From Laspinema sp. D2d (lineage in GTDB: Bacteria > Cyanobacteriota > Cyanobacteriia > Cyanobacteriales > Laspinemataceae), in NCBI RefSeq assembly GCF_025370755.1, contig NZ_JAMXFC010000021.1, positions 1 through 64,000 of the forward strand: a DNA stretch of 64,000 bases, in the 5' to 3' direction. Under the pieces are notes generated by a model. The model was given only the letters and a program-made list of their open reading frames with translations. It ran no database searches and was not told the origin of the DNA. The translations under genes and the position numbers were made by a program. Positions 44,867-53,722 of this stretch are shown one piece after another (the first letter of the stretch is position 1; each line of letters opens with the position of its first letter).

Positions 44867-45961
44867 ATGTCCATCAAAAACATTATTTTCATCGGATTAC
44901 TTGTCTTTGTCCCCATTTCCATTGCGGGTCATTTTCTGGAATGGGGAGCGTTAACGATTTTTTTAACCGCTTGTTTGGGAATTATTCCCTTAGCTGCTTG
45001 GATGGGAACCGCCACGGAAGAAATTGCGGTAGTGGTTGGTCCAAATATTGGGGGATTGCTGAATGCCACCTTTGGCAATGCTACTGAATTAATTATCGCC
45101 CTAGTTGCCCTGAATGCGGGATTAATTAATGTCGTTAAAGCCAGCATTACCGGGTCAATTATTAGTAACCTGCTCCTCGTCATGGGGTTTTCCATGCTGT
45201 TGGGAGGGCTGCGATATAAAGAACAAGTATTTCAACCGATTGTAGCCCGGTTGAATGCCTCGGTGATGACTCTGGCGGTGATTGCCATGTTACTGCCCAC
45301 AGCGGTAGATTTCACCTCCACCGGCATCGCAGAAAAGACTATGCAGCAACTCTCAAGCTGCGTGGCGATCGTCTTAATCCTGGTTTATGTCTTAACCCTG
45401 GTGTTTTCCATGAAAACCCATGCCTACCTCTGTGATGTCGGGGAAGCTGAAATAGAAGGGGAAGAAGGCGAACCCGGCAAACCGCCGAATGTCTGGTTAT
45501 GGACAGGGGTGCTATTAGCCTGCACCCTGATGGTAGCTGTTGAATCAGAATTGTTAGTCGCTTCCCTAGAAGAAGCTACTTCGATGTTGGGATTAACTGC
45601 CCTCTTTACCGGGGTGATTGTGGTTCCGATTATTGGCAATGCTGCGGAACACGCGACGGCAGTTACAGTGGCGATGAAGAATAAGATGGACCTCTCCGTA
45701 TCCGTCGCCCTGGGTTCAAGTTTACAAATTGCCTTGTTTGTTGCGCCCGTCTTAGTCATTGCCGGTTATATCTTGGATAAACCGATGGATTTAAACTTCA
45801 ACCCCTTTGAACTGGTGGCGGTTGCCGTATCGGTTGTAATTGCCAATTCGGTCAGTTCTGATGGCCGTTCCGATTGGCTAGAGGGGACTTTACTCCTGGC
45901 GACTTATGTCGTGTTGGGATTAGCATTCTACTTCCATCCGGAGATTGCAGGGATGGGTTAA
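44867..45961 (+). CDS. cax: Calcium/proton exchanger
   Basis: Predicted 364 residues with about eleven transmembrane helices in two homologous halves separated by an acidic loop (EAEIEGEEGEPGKP). Each half has the CaCA alpha-repeat: GNATELIIALVAL near residue 70 and GNAAEHATAVTVAM near 264. The two Glu residues bind the cation. The protein exports Ca2+ in exchange for H+ across the plasma membrane, as in other cyanobacterial CaxA proteins. The ATG at 44867 has a TTG just before it in frame (44864); the ATG is preferred. It has a strong promoter far upstream with a long leader, and a good terminator downstream. Confidence 0.93.
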   Translation: MSIKNIIFIGLLVFVPISIAGHFLEWGALTIFLTACLGIIPLAAWMGTATEEIAVVVGPNIGGLLNATFGNATELIIALVALNAGLINVVKASITGSIISNLLLVMGFSMLLGGLRYKEQVFQPIVARLNASVMTLAVIAMLLPTAVDFTSTGIAEKTMQQLSSCVAIVLILVYVLTLVFSMKTHAYLCDVGEAEIEGEEGEPGKPPNVWLWTGVLLACTLMVAVESELLVASLEEATSMLGLTALFTGVIVVPIIGNAAEHATAVTVAMKNKMDLSVSVALGSSLQIALFVAPVLVIAGYILDKPMDLNFNPFELVAVAVSVVIANSVSSDGRSDWLEGTLLLATYVVLGLAFYFHPEIAGMG

Positions 45962-46001
45962 AAATTTGATATTGGGTTAAAAGAGTTCGATACAACCAGG
46001 G

Positions 46002-46023
46002 GGAGCAATGCTCCCTTTTTTTT
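46002..46023 (+). terminator. Rho-independent terminator of the exchanger gene
   Basis: GGGAGC pairs with GCTCCC around AAT, followed by seven T residues, about 40 bases after the stop codon. The sequence after it is a tandem duplication of TTTTTTTGGGCTAAA (46017-46031 and 46032-46046), which also duplicates the T-run. Confidence 0.85.
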
Positions 46024-46248
46024 GGGCTAAATTTTTTTGGGCTAAATGGGTTTGGGTTGGGCGCGGTTAAACCCATGAGGACAGCGATCGCCAGGTTCGA
46101 TCAGGGACAAGGGTCAGAAATGATGCAGCCAGATTTATACCGCAAGACAACTGCCGGGAATCCCACCTATACTACAGATAGTGGTTTCTTGAATTTGCGA
46201 TCGCCCTAAGTATCGACCTCACCCGCTCAATCCAGCCCCTAAGCGTGT

Positions 46249-48159
46249 ATGAGCTATTGCATCAACCCCGCCTGTTCTTCCCCCCACAATCCGGATGACA
46301 AACTCTTCTGTCTCGGTTGTGGAATGCAATTGCTGCTTGATCGTCGCTATCGCCCGGTGAAAGCCCTCAGTTCTGGGGGCTTTAGCGTCATTTACCAAGT
46401 GGATGACCAGGGCCTGCCTAAAGTCCTGAAAGTCCTTAATCTCACCCAATTTACCACCCTCCAAGCTCAAAAAAAAGCCGTTTCCCTGTTTGAACGAGAA
46501 GCGCGGGTCCTGAGTCAACTCCATCGCCAAGGGATTCCCTACATGGAACCCTCGGCTTATTTTACGATCGCCCCTCCGGACCGCAAACCTCCCTTACACT
46601 GTCTTGTTATGGAAAAAATTGAGGGAGTCAACCTCGAAGAATGGCTGAAACAACAAGGCACTCCCCTCACCCAATCCCTTGCCTTAGAATGGCTCAAACA
46701 ATTAGTCCTTCTCCTGGAAGAAGTCCATCAACACCAATTTTTCCATCGGGATATTAAACCCAGTAATATCATGCGTCAACCCGATGGCAATTTGGCTTTA
46801 ATTGACTTTGGAACCGTTCGAGAAGTCGCTCATCGGGAACTCTCCCCCCGGCATCTCACCCCTGCCGGAACCGTGATCATTTCCCGAGGATATGCACCAC
46901 CGGAACAGGAAAAAGGTCATACGGTGGAACAATCGGACTTTTTTGCCTTAGGACGCACCTTTGTCTATTTGTTAACCCGCCAGCATCCCCTAACCTTTTA
47001 TGACCCCTATACAGACGAATTTCGCTGGCGGAGTCATGCGCCTGGGGTTTCCCCTGAATTTGCCGAATTTCTCGATCGCCTGATGGCACCGTTCCCCTCC
47101 CAGCGTCCCCGCAATACCAGAGAAATTCTATCCGAACTCACCCGTTTAGAGCAGATTCAGAACCGCCACTCCCTGATTCATCCCCTGCCACCCCCCCAGA
47201 AACTGCCTGTCCCTACACCCTCTGGCGTTACCCTGACAGGCCCTGATTTTACCCTCGATCGCACTTTGGTCGGGCATCAAGATGGAGTCTGGTCTGTGGC
47301 CCTTTCTCCTCGGGGTCATATCCTTGTCACCGGCAGTTGGGATAACACGATTAAAGTCTGGAATGTTGCTACGGGGCAATTATTACGGACTCTGATGGGT
47401 CATCAAGAGGCGGTGTGGTCCGTGGCAGTCGCTTCGGATGGTAAAACCCTGGCATCAGGCAGTTCTGACCAGCAGATTAAAATTTGGAACCTTCCTACCG
47501 GACAATTAATTCACACCCTCACGGGTCATTCTAACTGGGTCGCGGCAGTGGACCTCTCCCCAAAGGGTGAACTGGTTGCTTCGGCGAGTTCGGATAAAAC
47601 GATTAAAGTTTGGTCGGTTAAGAGTGGGGAATTAATCCACACCCTCACGGGTCACCGCTACGCTGTTACTTGCATCGCCTTTACTCCTGATGGCAAAACC
47701 TTAGTCAGTGGCAGTGGGGACAAAACTTTGAAAATTTGGTCCCTGACGACGGGTGAATGCCTCTCAACTTTCACCGGACATCGCGCCTCGGTAACTTGCC
47801 TTGCCATTAGTCCTGATGGCAAAACCGGGGTGAGTGGGGATGTGAAGCAGACCCTTTGTGTCTGGGATTTAGAGACCCTTGAGCTTAACTATACCCTCAC
47901 GGGTCATTCGGGAACGATTTGGTCGGTGGCGATCGCCCCTGATGGCGAACAGTTGGTCAGCAGTTCTCGGGATAAAACGGTTAAAATTTGGGACTTACAG
48001 ACGGGAGAATTACGCGGCACTCTCATGGGTCATCGCAGTGCGGTTAATGATGTGGCGATCGCCCGCAATGGGAAAATTCTCGTCAGTGCGAGTCATGACC
48101 AAACCATCAAAATTTGGCGACGGGTCCATCAACCCTCAAATGTGGCGATCGGTTCATGA
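46249..48159 (+). CDS. Ser/Thr protein kinase with zinc ribbon and WD40 propeller
   Basis: Predicted 636 residues. A zinc ribbon comes first (Cys4, Cys9, Cys21, Cys24). The kinase domain (about 30-305) has Lys61, HRD at 166-168 and DFG at 186-188, so it should be active. After a Pro-rich linker, residues 335-628 form seven WD40 repeats, each with a GH and a WD-like end (IKVWN, IKIWN, IKVWS, LKIWS, LCVWD, VKIWD, IKIWR), enough for a full propeller that can present phosphotargets. No membrane helix. Such kinases are typical of filamentous cyanobacteria; the substrate is unknown. A phosphothreonine made by it could be read by FHA proteins such as the one at 17690, but that is speculation. Confidence 0.92.
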   Translation: MSYCINPACSSPHNPDDKLFCLGCGMQLLLDRRYRPVKALSSGGFSVIYQVDDQGLPKVLKVLNLTQFTTLQAQKKAVSLFEREARVLSQLHRQGIPYMEPSAYFTIAPPDRKPPLHCLVMEKIEGVNLEEWLKQQGTPLTQSLALEWLKQLVLLLEEVHQHQFFHRDIKPSNIMRQPDGNLALIDFGTVREVAHRELSPRHLTPAGTVIISRGYAPPEQEKGHTVEQSDFFALGRTFVYLLTRQHPLTFYDPYTDEFRWRSHAPGVSPEFAEFLDRLMAPFPSQRPRNTREILSELTRLEQIQNRHSLIHPLPPPQKLPVPTPSGVTLTGPDFTLDRTLVGHQDGVWSVALSPRGHILVTGSWDNTIKVWNVATGQLLRTLMGHQEAVWSVAVASDGKTLASGSSDQQIKIWNLPTGQLIHTLTGHSNWVAAVDLSPKGELVASASSDKTIKVWSVKSGELIHTLTGHRYAVTCIAFTPDGKTLVSGSGDKTLKIWSLTTGECLSTFTGHRASVTCLAISPDGKTGVSGDVKQTLCVWDLETLELNYTLTGHSGTIWSVAIAPDGEQLVSSSRDKTVKIWDLQTGELRGTLMGHRSAVNDVAIARNGKILVSASHDQTIKIWRRVHQPSNVAIGS

Positions 48160-48479
48160 CTCTCTTTGAAACAGATTACTTCTACCCCTAACTCGTCTCA
48201 AAATTAGCCGACTTCTGTTGCATTCCCCGCTTAAATCTCTCCCTACATCGGCGACTCGGGGAAACAGCTATTTCTTTTTAAAGAGTCCGATTAACCCCTT
48301 TAGATAGAGGTCACCTTCGCCCTAACGAGGATAAATTAGGGAAACATTGATAACTGTAATCATAAATCCACCTATCAATTCAGTCGGGTCAGTCTGGATC
48401 GGAACAAAAAAATCCCGGCTCCCCAGCCTATAACCTTAACAGACAACTAAACGCCCATCCCAGCCGTAGAGGTAAAATT
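48160..48479. other. Intergenic region, nothing recognised
   Basis: About 320 bases between two plus-strand genes. No terminator with T-run, no small frame with a ribosome binding site. Confidence 0.3.
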
Positions 48480-48821
48480 ATGAACCCTGAATCCAATCGT
48501 CCGCCAGAATTTCTCTCAGAAGATGGAGAAAATAATTTACTGTGGGACTATTTACAATCCTTGAGCCCGGAAGCCATTTCCCAACTCTCTCGACCGAGTT
48601 CCTCGGATGTCTTTCAAGTCATGGAACGTAACATCATCGGGTTGTTAGGAAATCTGCCCCCAGAACACTTTGGCGTGACGATTACGACCAATCGTGAACA
48701 TCTCGGACGAATTCTTGCCTCAGCGATGATTAGTGGCTATTTCCTGCGCAATGCCGAGCAACGCATGGCCTTTGAAAACTCCTTACAATTTACCGAATCT
48801 CATCCTAAAATTCATGAGTAA
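48480..48821 (+). CDS. DUF760 family protein (113 aa)
   Basis: Predicted 113 residues. The core (NLLWDYLQSLSPEAISQLS, then VFQVMERNIIGLLGNLPPEHFGVTITTNREHLGRILASAMISGYFL) is the DUF760 family, found in cyanobacteria and plastids. Its function is unknown. Soluble and helical, with no Cys. AGAGG precedes the start at a useful distance (CCGTAGAGGTAAAATT). The mutY gene follows after only 20 bases, so the two may be co-transcribed. Confidence 0.8.
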   Translation: MNPESNRPPEFLSEDGENNLLWDYLQSLSPEAISQLSRPSSSDVFQVMERNIIGLLGNLPPEHFGVTITTNREHLGRILASAMISGYFLRNAEQRMAFENSLQFTESHPKIHE

Positions 48822-48841
48822 ATGGAGCATTAAGTTGTAGG

Positions 48842-49999
48842 GTGGAGTTGAAAAAACTAAATCAGAACCAGAGTATTACTCGAACCTCGGCAGGCTCTCC
48901 CCAGAGTTTGCCGAATTTTGCTATTTTAGACCTGCGGAACTCTCTGCTGAGTTGGTACGCCCAAGCGGGACGAGATTTACCTTGGCGTCATCAACGGGAT
49001 CCTTATCCCATTTGGATCTCGGAAATTATGTTACAACAGACCCAAGTTAAAACGGTTATCCCCTATTATCATCGCTGGTTGGAGCGGTTTCCAACGATCG
49101 CCGGTTTAGCCGAATCCAGTCAACAGGATGTCCTCAAATTGTGGGAAGGGTTAGGATATTATGCTCGTGCGCGCAATTTACACGCTTGTGCTCAGGCGAT
49201 CGTTCAGGACTATGCTGGCAGTTTTCCCACTACCCTAGAAGCTGCACTGGCGTTACCGGGAATTGGTCGAACTACCGCAGGTGGGATCCTCAGTGCGGCA
49301 TTTAATTTACCTTTGCCGATTCTTGATGGGAATGTCAAACGAATTTTCGCTAGACTCATAGGGTTGCAGGTGCCACCGGCAAAGGCGATGAAGCTATTAT
49401 GGCAATGTTCAGAAGTCTTGCTGGATCAGAAAAATCCTCGGGATTTTAATCAGGCTTTGATGGATTTGGGGGCGACTTTATGCACTCCCAAGGCCCCTGA
49501 ATGCAGTCGCTGTCCTTGGATGGTTCACTGTCAAGCTTATCAATTAAAAATGCAGGCTGATTTACCCATGCGTGAAACCTCTAGTCCCCTCCCCCATAAA
49601 CAAATTGGTGTAGCCGTGATTTGGAATGATCAAGGGGAGATTTTGATTGATCGCCGACGTCAGGACGGACTCCTCGGGGGGTTATGGGAATTTCCAGGAG
49701 GCAAAATCGAACCGGGAGAAACGGTATCAGATTGTATCCACCGGGAGATTCGAGAAGAGTTGGCGATCGCAGTGGAAGTGGGTGCAAAACTGATTACGTT
49801 AGAGCACGCTTATACCCATTTTCGGGTAACTTTAACGGTTCATCATTGTCGTCATATTGCAGGGGAACCGCAACCGTTGGAATCCGATGAAGTGCGCTGG
49901 GTGCGATTGGATGAAATCGACCAGTTTCCGTTTCCAAAAGCGAATGTCAAGATTATTGAGGCGTTACGTCAATCCGAAAATTCTTCATTTAAACTGTAA
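48842..49999 (+). CDS. mutY: A/G-specific adenine glycosylase
   Basis: Predicted 385 residues, removing adenine mispaired with 8-oxoguanine. Glu61 (EIMLQQTQ) is the general acid and Asp162 (ILDGNV) stabilises the transition state. The helix-hairpin-helix reads LPGIGRTTAGG. Cys214, 221, 224 and 230 hold the [4Fe-4S] cluster with the C-x6-C-x2-C-x5-C spacing. The C-terminal domain has a complete NUDIX box (GGKIEPGETVSDCIHREIREELAI), more MutT-like than usual in MutY, and may only recognise 8-oxoG. GTG 48842 is the best available start; no ATG occurs before the conserved core. The DUF760 gene lies 20 bases upstream. Confidence 0.93.
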   Translation: MELKKLNQNQSITRTSAGSPQSLPNFAILDLRNSLLSWYAQAGRDLPWRHQRDPYPIWISEIMLQQTQVKTVIPYYHRWLERFPTIAGLAESSQQDVLKLWEGLGYYARARNLHACAQAIVQDYAGSFPTTLEAALALPGIGRTTAGGILSAAFNLPLPILDGNVKRIFARLIGLQVPPAKAMKLLWQCSEVLLDQKNPRDFNQALMDLGATLCTPKAPECSRCPWMVHCQAYQLKMQADLPMRETSSPLPHKQIGVAVIWNDQGEILIDRRRQDGLLGGLWEFPGGKIEPGETVSDCIHREIREELAIAVEVGAKLITLEHAYTHFRVTLTVHHCRHIAGEPQPLESDEVRWVRLDEIDQFPFPKANVKIIEALRQSENSSFKL

Positions 50000-50044
50000 C
50001 CGAAACCCAAATCAGCTAAGGCATTAAGTTAGGGTTTTAGGGTT

Positions 50045-50071
50045 AGAGATGTACCCGTTGGGTGCATCTCT
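50045..50071. terminator. Hairpin between convergent mutY and ABC exporter genes
   Basis: AGAGATGTACCC (50045-50056) pairs with GGGTGCATCTCT (50060-50071) around GTT, 12 pairs with one U-G. It lies 45 bases after mutY and about 70 bases after the minus-strand ABC gene, so it may serve both. There is no long T-run. Confidence 0.5.
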
Positions 50072-50138
50072 ATAGGGAAATGTTTGGGGTAGGGTTTCTC
50101 GATTGATAACGGTCACAATTAGAGGGGAAAAGGGGTGG

Positions 50139-52151
50139 TTAAACTTCGAGTTTAGACCGTTTTTCCATGTATTCTAAAGTGTTGAGCAAACGAATTGCTG
50201 ATTCATAAGATTCCTGGGTTAATTCGCGCAGTTCTTGGGGAGAGTCTACAACATCATCTACGATTAATCGCAAAAATCCAATCATGGGATTGAGGCGAGT
50301 CCGAATTTCGTAGGAGGTGTTCATTAAAGTTTCGCTGCGAGCTTTTTTCACCAAGTCTTGGGTGTCGAGGGAGAACTGCATGGAGTAGAGTTTGGCATAG
50401 TATCCGCCTTTGTTCAAGAGTTCTTCATGAGTCCCAGTTTCGACCACTTGGCCTTTGTCTAATACGGCAATTTTATCAGCATTTTTGACCGTAGACAAAC
50501 GGTGAGCAATTACGAGGGTAGTGCGATCGCGACTGAGGCGTTCGATCGCCTGTTGAACAAGATGCTCGGAAACCGTATCTAGGGCGCTGGTGGCTTCGTC
50601 TAGGATGAGGATATCAGGATTATGAAGCAATGCACGGGCGATCGCAATCCGTTGGCGTTGTCCTCCCGACAGCAAAATTCCGCGATCGCCCAAGGGAGTA
50701 TCAAATCCTTCCGGGAGGTTCATAATGAATTCGTAAGCATTGGCTAATTTTGCCGCTTCTATCACCTCTTGATCCGTGGTCTCGGGACGACCATAAGCAA
50801 TATTATTTCGCACCGAATCGTTGAATAAAAAGGTATCCTGACTCACGATACCCATTGATTTTCGCAGCGATCGGATATCAAAGTCTCGCAAATCTTTCCC
50901 ATCAATAGTAATCCGTCCCTCAGTAGTATCGTAAAATCTCGGAAGCAAATCCGCCAAGGTCGATTTTCCCGCTCCCGAACCCCCAACTAAGGCCAACGTC
51001 GTCCCTTTCGGTAACCATAAATCCACATCCTTGAGCACCACATCTGGATGTCCCGTATATGAAAAAGACAGGTGATCAAAATGAATCCCTTTTTCCAATT
51101 TTCGGTAGGGTTCGGTTCCATCCTTCATCAAGGGTTTATCATCTTTTCGCAAAAATTCATGAACAATAATTGTGCTGGGAATTACATTAGCAAATTCACT
51201 CCGGCTATTATTTAATTGCCCCATCATGGGTACGACTCTGGACAGCACAAATAAATAGGTCAGTAAAACGGCTGAGAGGGACTCTATTTGATTAGAAAAT
51301 ATAATTCGCCCTACTACAATAATCACTAAAATCACCACTAAACCACTCAACTCATTTATCGGTCCAATAATTGAGTAATTCACCTGGGATTGCATTTCAG
51401 CTTTTTCTCGTTCTTCAATTAATCTCTGGATTTTTTCATATTCCGGTTTCTCTTGACCCGTAGATTTAACCAGACGAATTCCATTTAATACTTCAATTAA
51501 TGCACTGGTATAAGCCCGAGATTTTTCTGACAGTATCCTCCCATACTCTTTAGAACGATGGATGATAAACTGAGAAAAGAGTGGGACGAGCATTAATACA
51601 ATAGTAGAAACAATGGTAAGCTGCCAAGAGATTAAAATCAGAATCCCCACAAAAATTAAAACCGTCATTGCATTGGTCAAAGTCCGAATCCCAATCCGAA
51701 TAGCACTGGAACATCGCCCAACCTCTTGGTTTACATAATTAAGGATATCCCCCAATTTTTTCTTGGAATAATAATCAATATCTATATCCAGTAATAATTG
51801 GATGGCATTCAGTCTAATCTCTTTGACCAGCAATCGCGATAAATGAGCAGATACGAGGTGATTAGAGACCAAAGCTCCATTTTTTAATACGAGCAGCAAT
51901 AAAATGACTCCCATCATCAACCCAAGTTGATATTTGGGATTAACGTTATCCATGAGTTCAATGGCTCTTTGGATGACCGGGGGGCCTTTTTGAAACTGGA
52001 CTTCCTGCCCCAAAAAGCCTAAAAGCACCGGAACAATCAGGGTCATGCTCACTCCATTGAATAAAGCTCCTGACCACCCTAAAAAAATAGTCAGGGTAAT
52101 CCAATAAGGGTGTTTTTTAGCGTAATTGAGGAGAAATTGAGTGGGGGACAT
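50139..52151 (-). CDS. ABC exporter (TMD-NBD fusion) with degenerate HisKA tail
   Basis: Predicted 670 residues. Residues 1-310 have six transmembrane helices, and 350-590 an ATPase with LVGGSGAGKST, LLSGGQRQRIAIA and ILILDEATSALD; it resembles MsbA/PglK lipid-linked-glycan flippases. Residues 602-670 (ETLMNTSYEIRTRLNPMIGF and on) look like the HisKA dimerisation region of histidine kinases (…NMSHEIRTPLNAIIGF), but the phospho-acceptor His is Tyr614. The codon at 50310-50312 is GTA on the plus strand, TAC on the minus strand, so the change is certain. The domain can thus only dimerise or dock. By context (glycosyltransferases and galE next door) it probably moves a glycan or its lipid carrier across the membrane. 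Confidence 0.9.
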   Translation of the reverse strand: MSPTQFLLNYAKKHPYWITLTIFLGWSGALFNGVSMTLIVPVLLGFLGQEVQFQKGPPVIQRAIELMDNVNPKYQLGLMMGVILLLLVLKNGALVSNHLVSAHLSRLLVKEIRLNAIQLLLDIDIDYYSKKKLGDILNYVNQEVGRCSSAIRIGIRTLTNAMTVLIFVGILILISWQLTIVSTIVLMLVPLFSQFIIHRSKEYGRILSEKSRAYTSALIEVLNGIRLVKSTGQEKPEYEKIQRLIEEREKAEMQSQVNYSIIGPINELSGLVVILVIIVVGRIIFSNQIESLSAVLLTYLFVLSRVVPMMGQLNNSRSEFANVIPSTIIVHEFLRKDDKPLMKDGTEPYRKLEKGIHFDHLSFSYTGHPDVVLKDVDLWLPKGTTLALVGGSGAGKSTLADLLPRFYDTTEGRITIDGKDLRDFDIRSLRKSMGIVSQDTFLFNDSVRNNIAYGRPETTDQEVIEAAKLANAYEFIMNLPEGFDTPLGDRGILLSGGQRQRIAIARALLHNPDILILDEATSALDTVSEHLVQQAIERLSRDRTTLVIAHRLSTVKNADKIAVLDKGQVVETGTHEELLNKGGYYAKLYSMQFSLDTQDLVKKARSETLMNTSYEIRTRLNPMIGFLRLIVDDVVDSPQELRELTQESYESAIRLLNTLEYMEKRSKLEV

Positions 52152-53198
52152 TGAATATTTCCTGTCTGGGTATCTGGGGCGTAAACAGATTGAATCGACG
52201 GAGTAGATAAACTGAAACGATGATCTCTTAGATTACCAAATTATGGGTATTTTAAAAGGTTCGCTCTGTCAGTTTCCAGCCTTTCAGCGTGAGGTAGAAC
52301 GAAGATTCCGACGAATCATAGATTTTATTATTCACACTTACTGTTTTAAGCATTTAACAGACATCATCAACGATCATCATCGCTGAAAGGGATCACCACA
52401 CAAATCGGACGAATTGTGCATCTTCAGTAGAGTGAAAGGGAACACTCTACTACCCACGAAAAATGCGATCGCTGTATGGGTTGCTGGGGTATTAGCCGAG
52501 AAAACCCGCCAACTGGCAGCAGTGACAATCTTGGACAAGGAAGGCGATCGCCTTCCTTGGTGATTGACAACCCTGGATCCCCACTCAACTGAGGGGGTTG
52601 AGCCCCAGAATAAGTATTGTCTCTGATTTTACTATAACCGCATGAGTCCCAACTTCAGTGCCGCAACTTTTCGGCTACAATCGAGAGGCGCAGGAACGCG
52701 TAACCACACAGCGACTTTGAGGCGATCGGGTTCAGAGTATTGTCTCGGTTTTGCCTACCCCCCTAGATGTCTGTACCGAACAGTTTATAAGATTAAGCCA
52801 GCTTAACCCTAGGCTAATTATAAATAACATCTGACTGGCAAAACTGGATAAATGCCCTGCCTCATTAGGAGTCATGTCAGATAACATGAACAAATTTTAC
52901 CGTAAAGCATGATCTAGAGACAATTATAGATAAAATTTGTAGGACTTATTTTTATAGGATGCTTTAGGGAGTCCTAATTAGCAAGTTTGCCCGGGTAATT
53001 GCCAATTCTAGGCGACTCAGCCCTAGGGGTACCTATTGGATAAAATAGGACAAGAAACTGGATTTTCTAACTGGATTGCGAAATTTTTGTAAAGATTTTG
53101 TAAACTAACCCGGTTGTCTTCTCTCTACTGTGCTGAGTCCTAGCATAAAATAGAACGAACCTTGACCCCAATTGGAATCCAGTGAGGAAATAAAATAG
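52152..53198. other. Long intergenic region with palindrome
   Basis: About 1.05 kb. Holds a hairpin at 52426-52451 (AGTAGAGTG/CACTCTACT) and a 24-bp perfect palindrome centred on HIP1 at 52536-52559. A frame of about 55 codons reading through 52400-52560 has a protein-like middle (AIAVWVAGVLAEKTRQLA) but no start signal, so it may be a relic. The right part has the promoter of the decayed GT2 gene. No RNA gene was seen. Confidence 0.35.
52536..52559. repeat. 24-bp perfect palindrome centred on HIP1
   Basis: Twelve bases CAAGGAAGGCGA followed by their exact reverse complement, with GCGATCGC in the centre. HIP1 itself is eight bases; here the symmetry extends eight bases further on each side. 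Confidence 0.7.
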
Positions 53199-53657
53199 AT
53201 GATGTTTGCGAGTTGTTCCCTTTCAATTCTAGCGGCCCGAACGGATCTGCCCTTTATGATGCAGATAATTTTTCATATCGTCAGAGGCTGTAACTTCAAT
53301 TTTAGCGACCGGCTATTAGCGTTAGATACTGCTCCTGTATCTGGAGATAAAGTCAATCGTCGGGCGATCGGCACTAATGGAACAACTTAGGGATTGCTCT
53401 CAGCAGTTATTATTGATCGGGTCGTTGATATTGATTACTCGGAAACTTATCGAAACAAGGTTGATTGTCAGCATTTCGCCAGCCCCATTCGCCAAACCCA
53501 CAACTATAAAGGTTATCTGATTTTAAGCACAAATTTTTCCATCGAAGAACCAAAAGGTGATTACCTCATTCATTTTGATAGTGATATGTTTCTGCATACA
53601 GTAAGGGTTATAGTTGGTGGGAAATTTTGTCCGCCTATATCCGGAGTGATATCCTAG
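53199..53657 (+). pseudogene. Decayed glycosyltransferase family 2-like gene
   Basis: The frame from ATG 53199 reads ARTDLPFMMQ, then FSDRLLALDTAPVSGDKVNR, typical of a GT2-type protein, to a stop at 53388. The continuation GTMEQLRDCSQQLL is found one frame over (ATG 53377). From about 53400 the sense returns to the first frame with VVDIDYSETYRNKV, SPIRQTHNYKGY and HFDSDM (a DxD-like site). So there are two small opposite indels about 30-40 bases apart. The similarity fades after about 53610 and the rest of the enzyme is missing. AGGA lies before the start. It sits at the beginning of the glycan cluster and was probably once an active member. Confidence 0.7.
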
Positions 53658-53722
53658 TGTGATCGTTGTTTGAACCCTCAAGTTTCTTTCTTTGTTTATT
53701 TTACCAACCCATCCCCAACATC

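Noticed and set aside
52400-52563. About 55-codon open stretch that includes the palindrome
   Set aside because: No start codon with a ribosome binding site and no recognised family; kept only as a possible relic.
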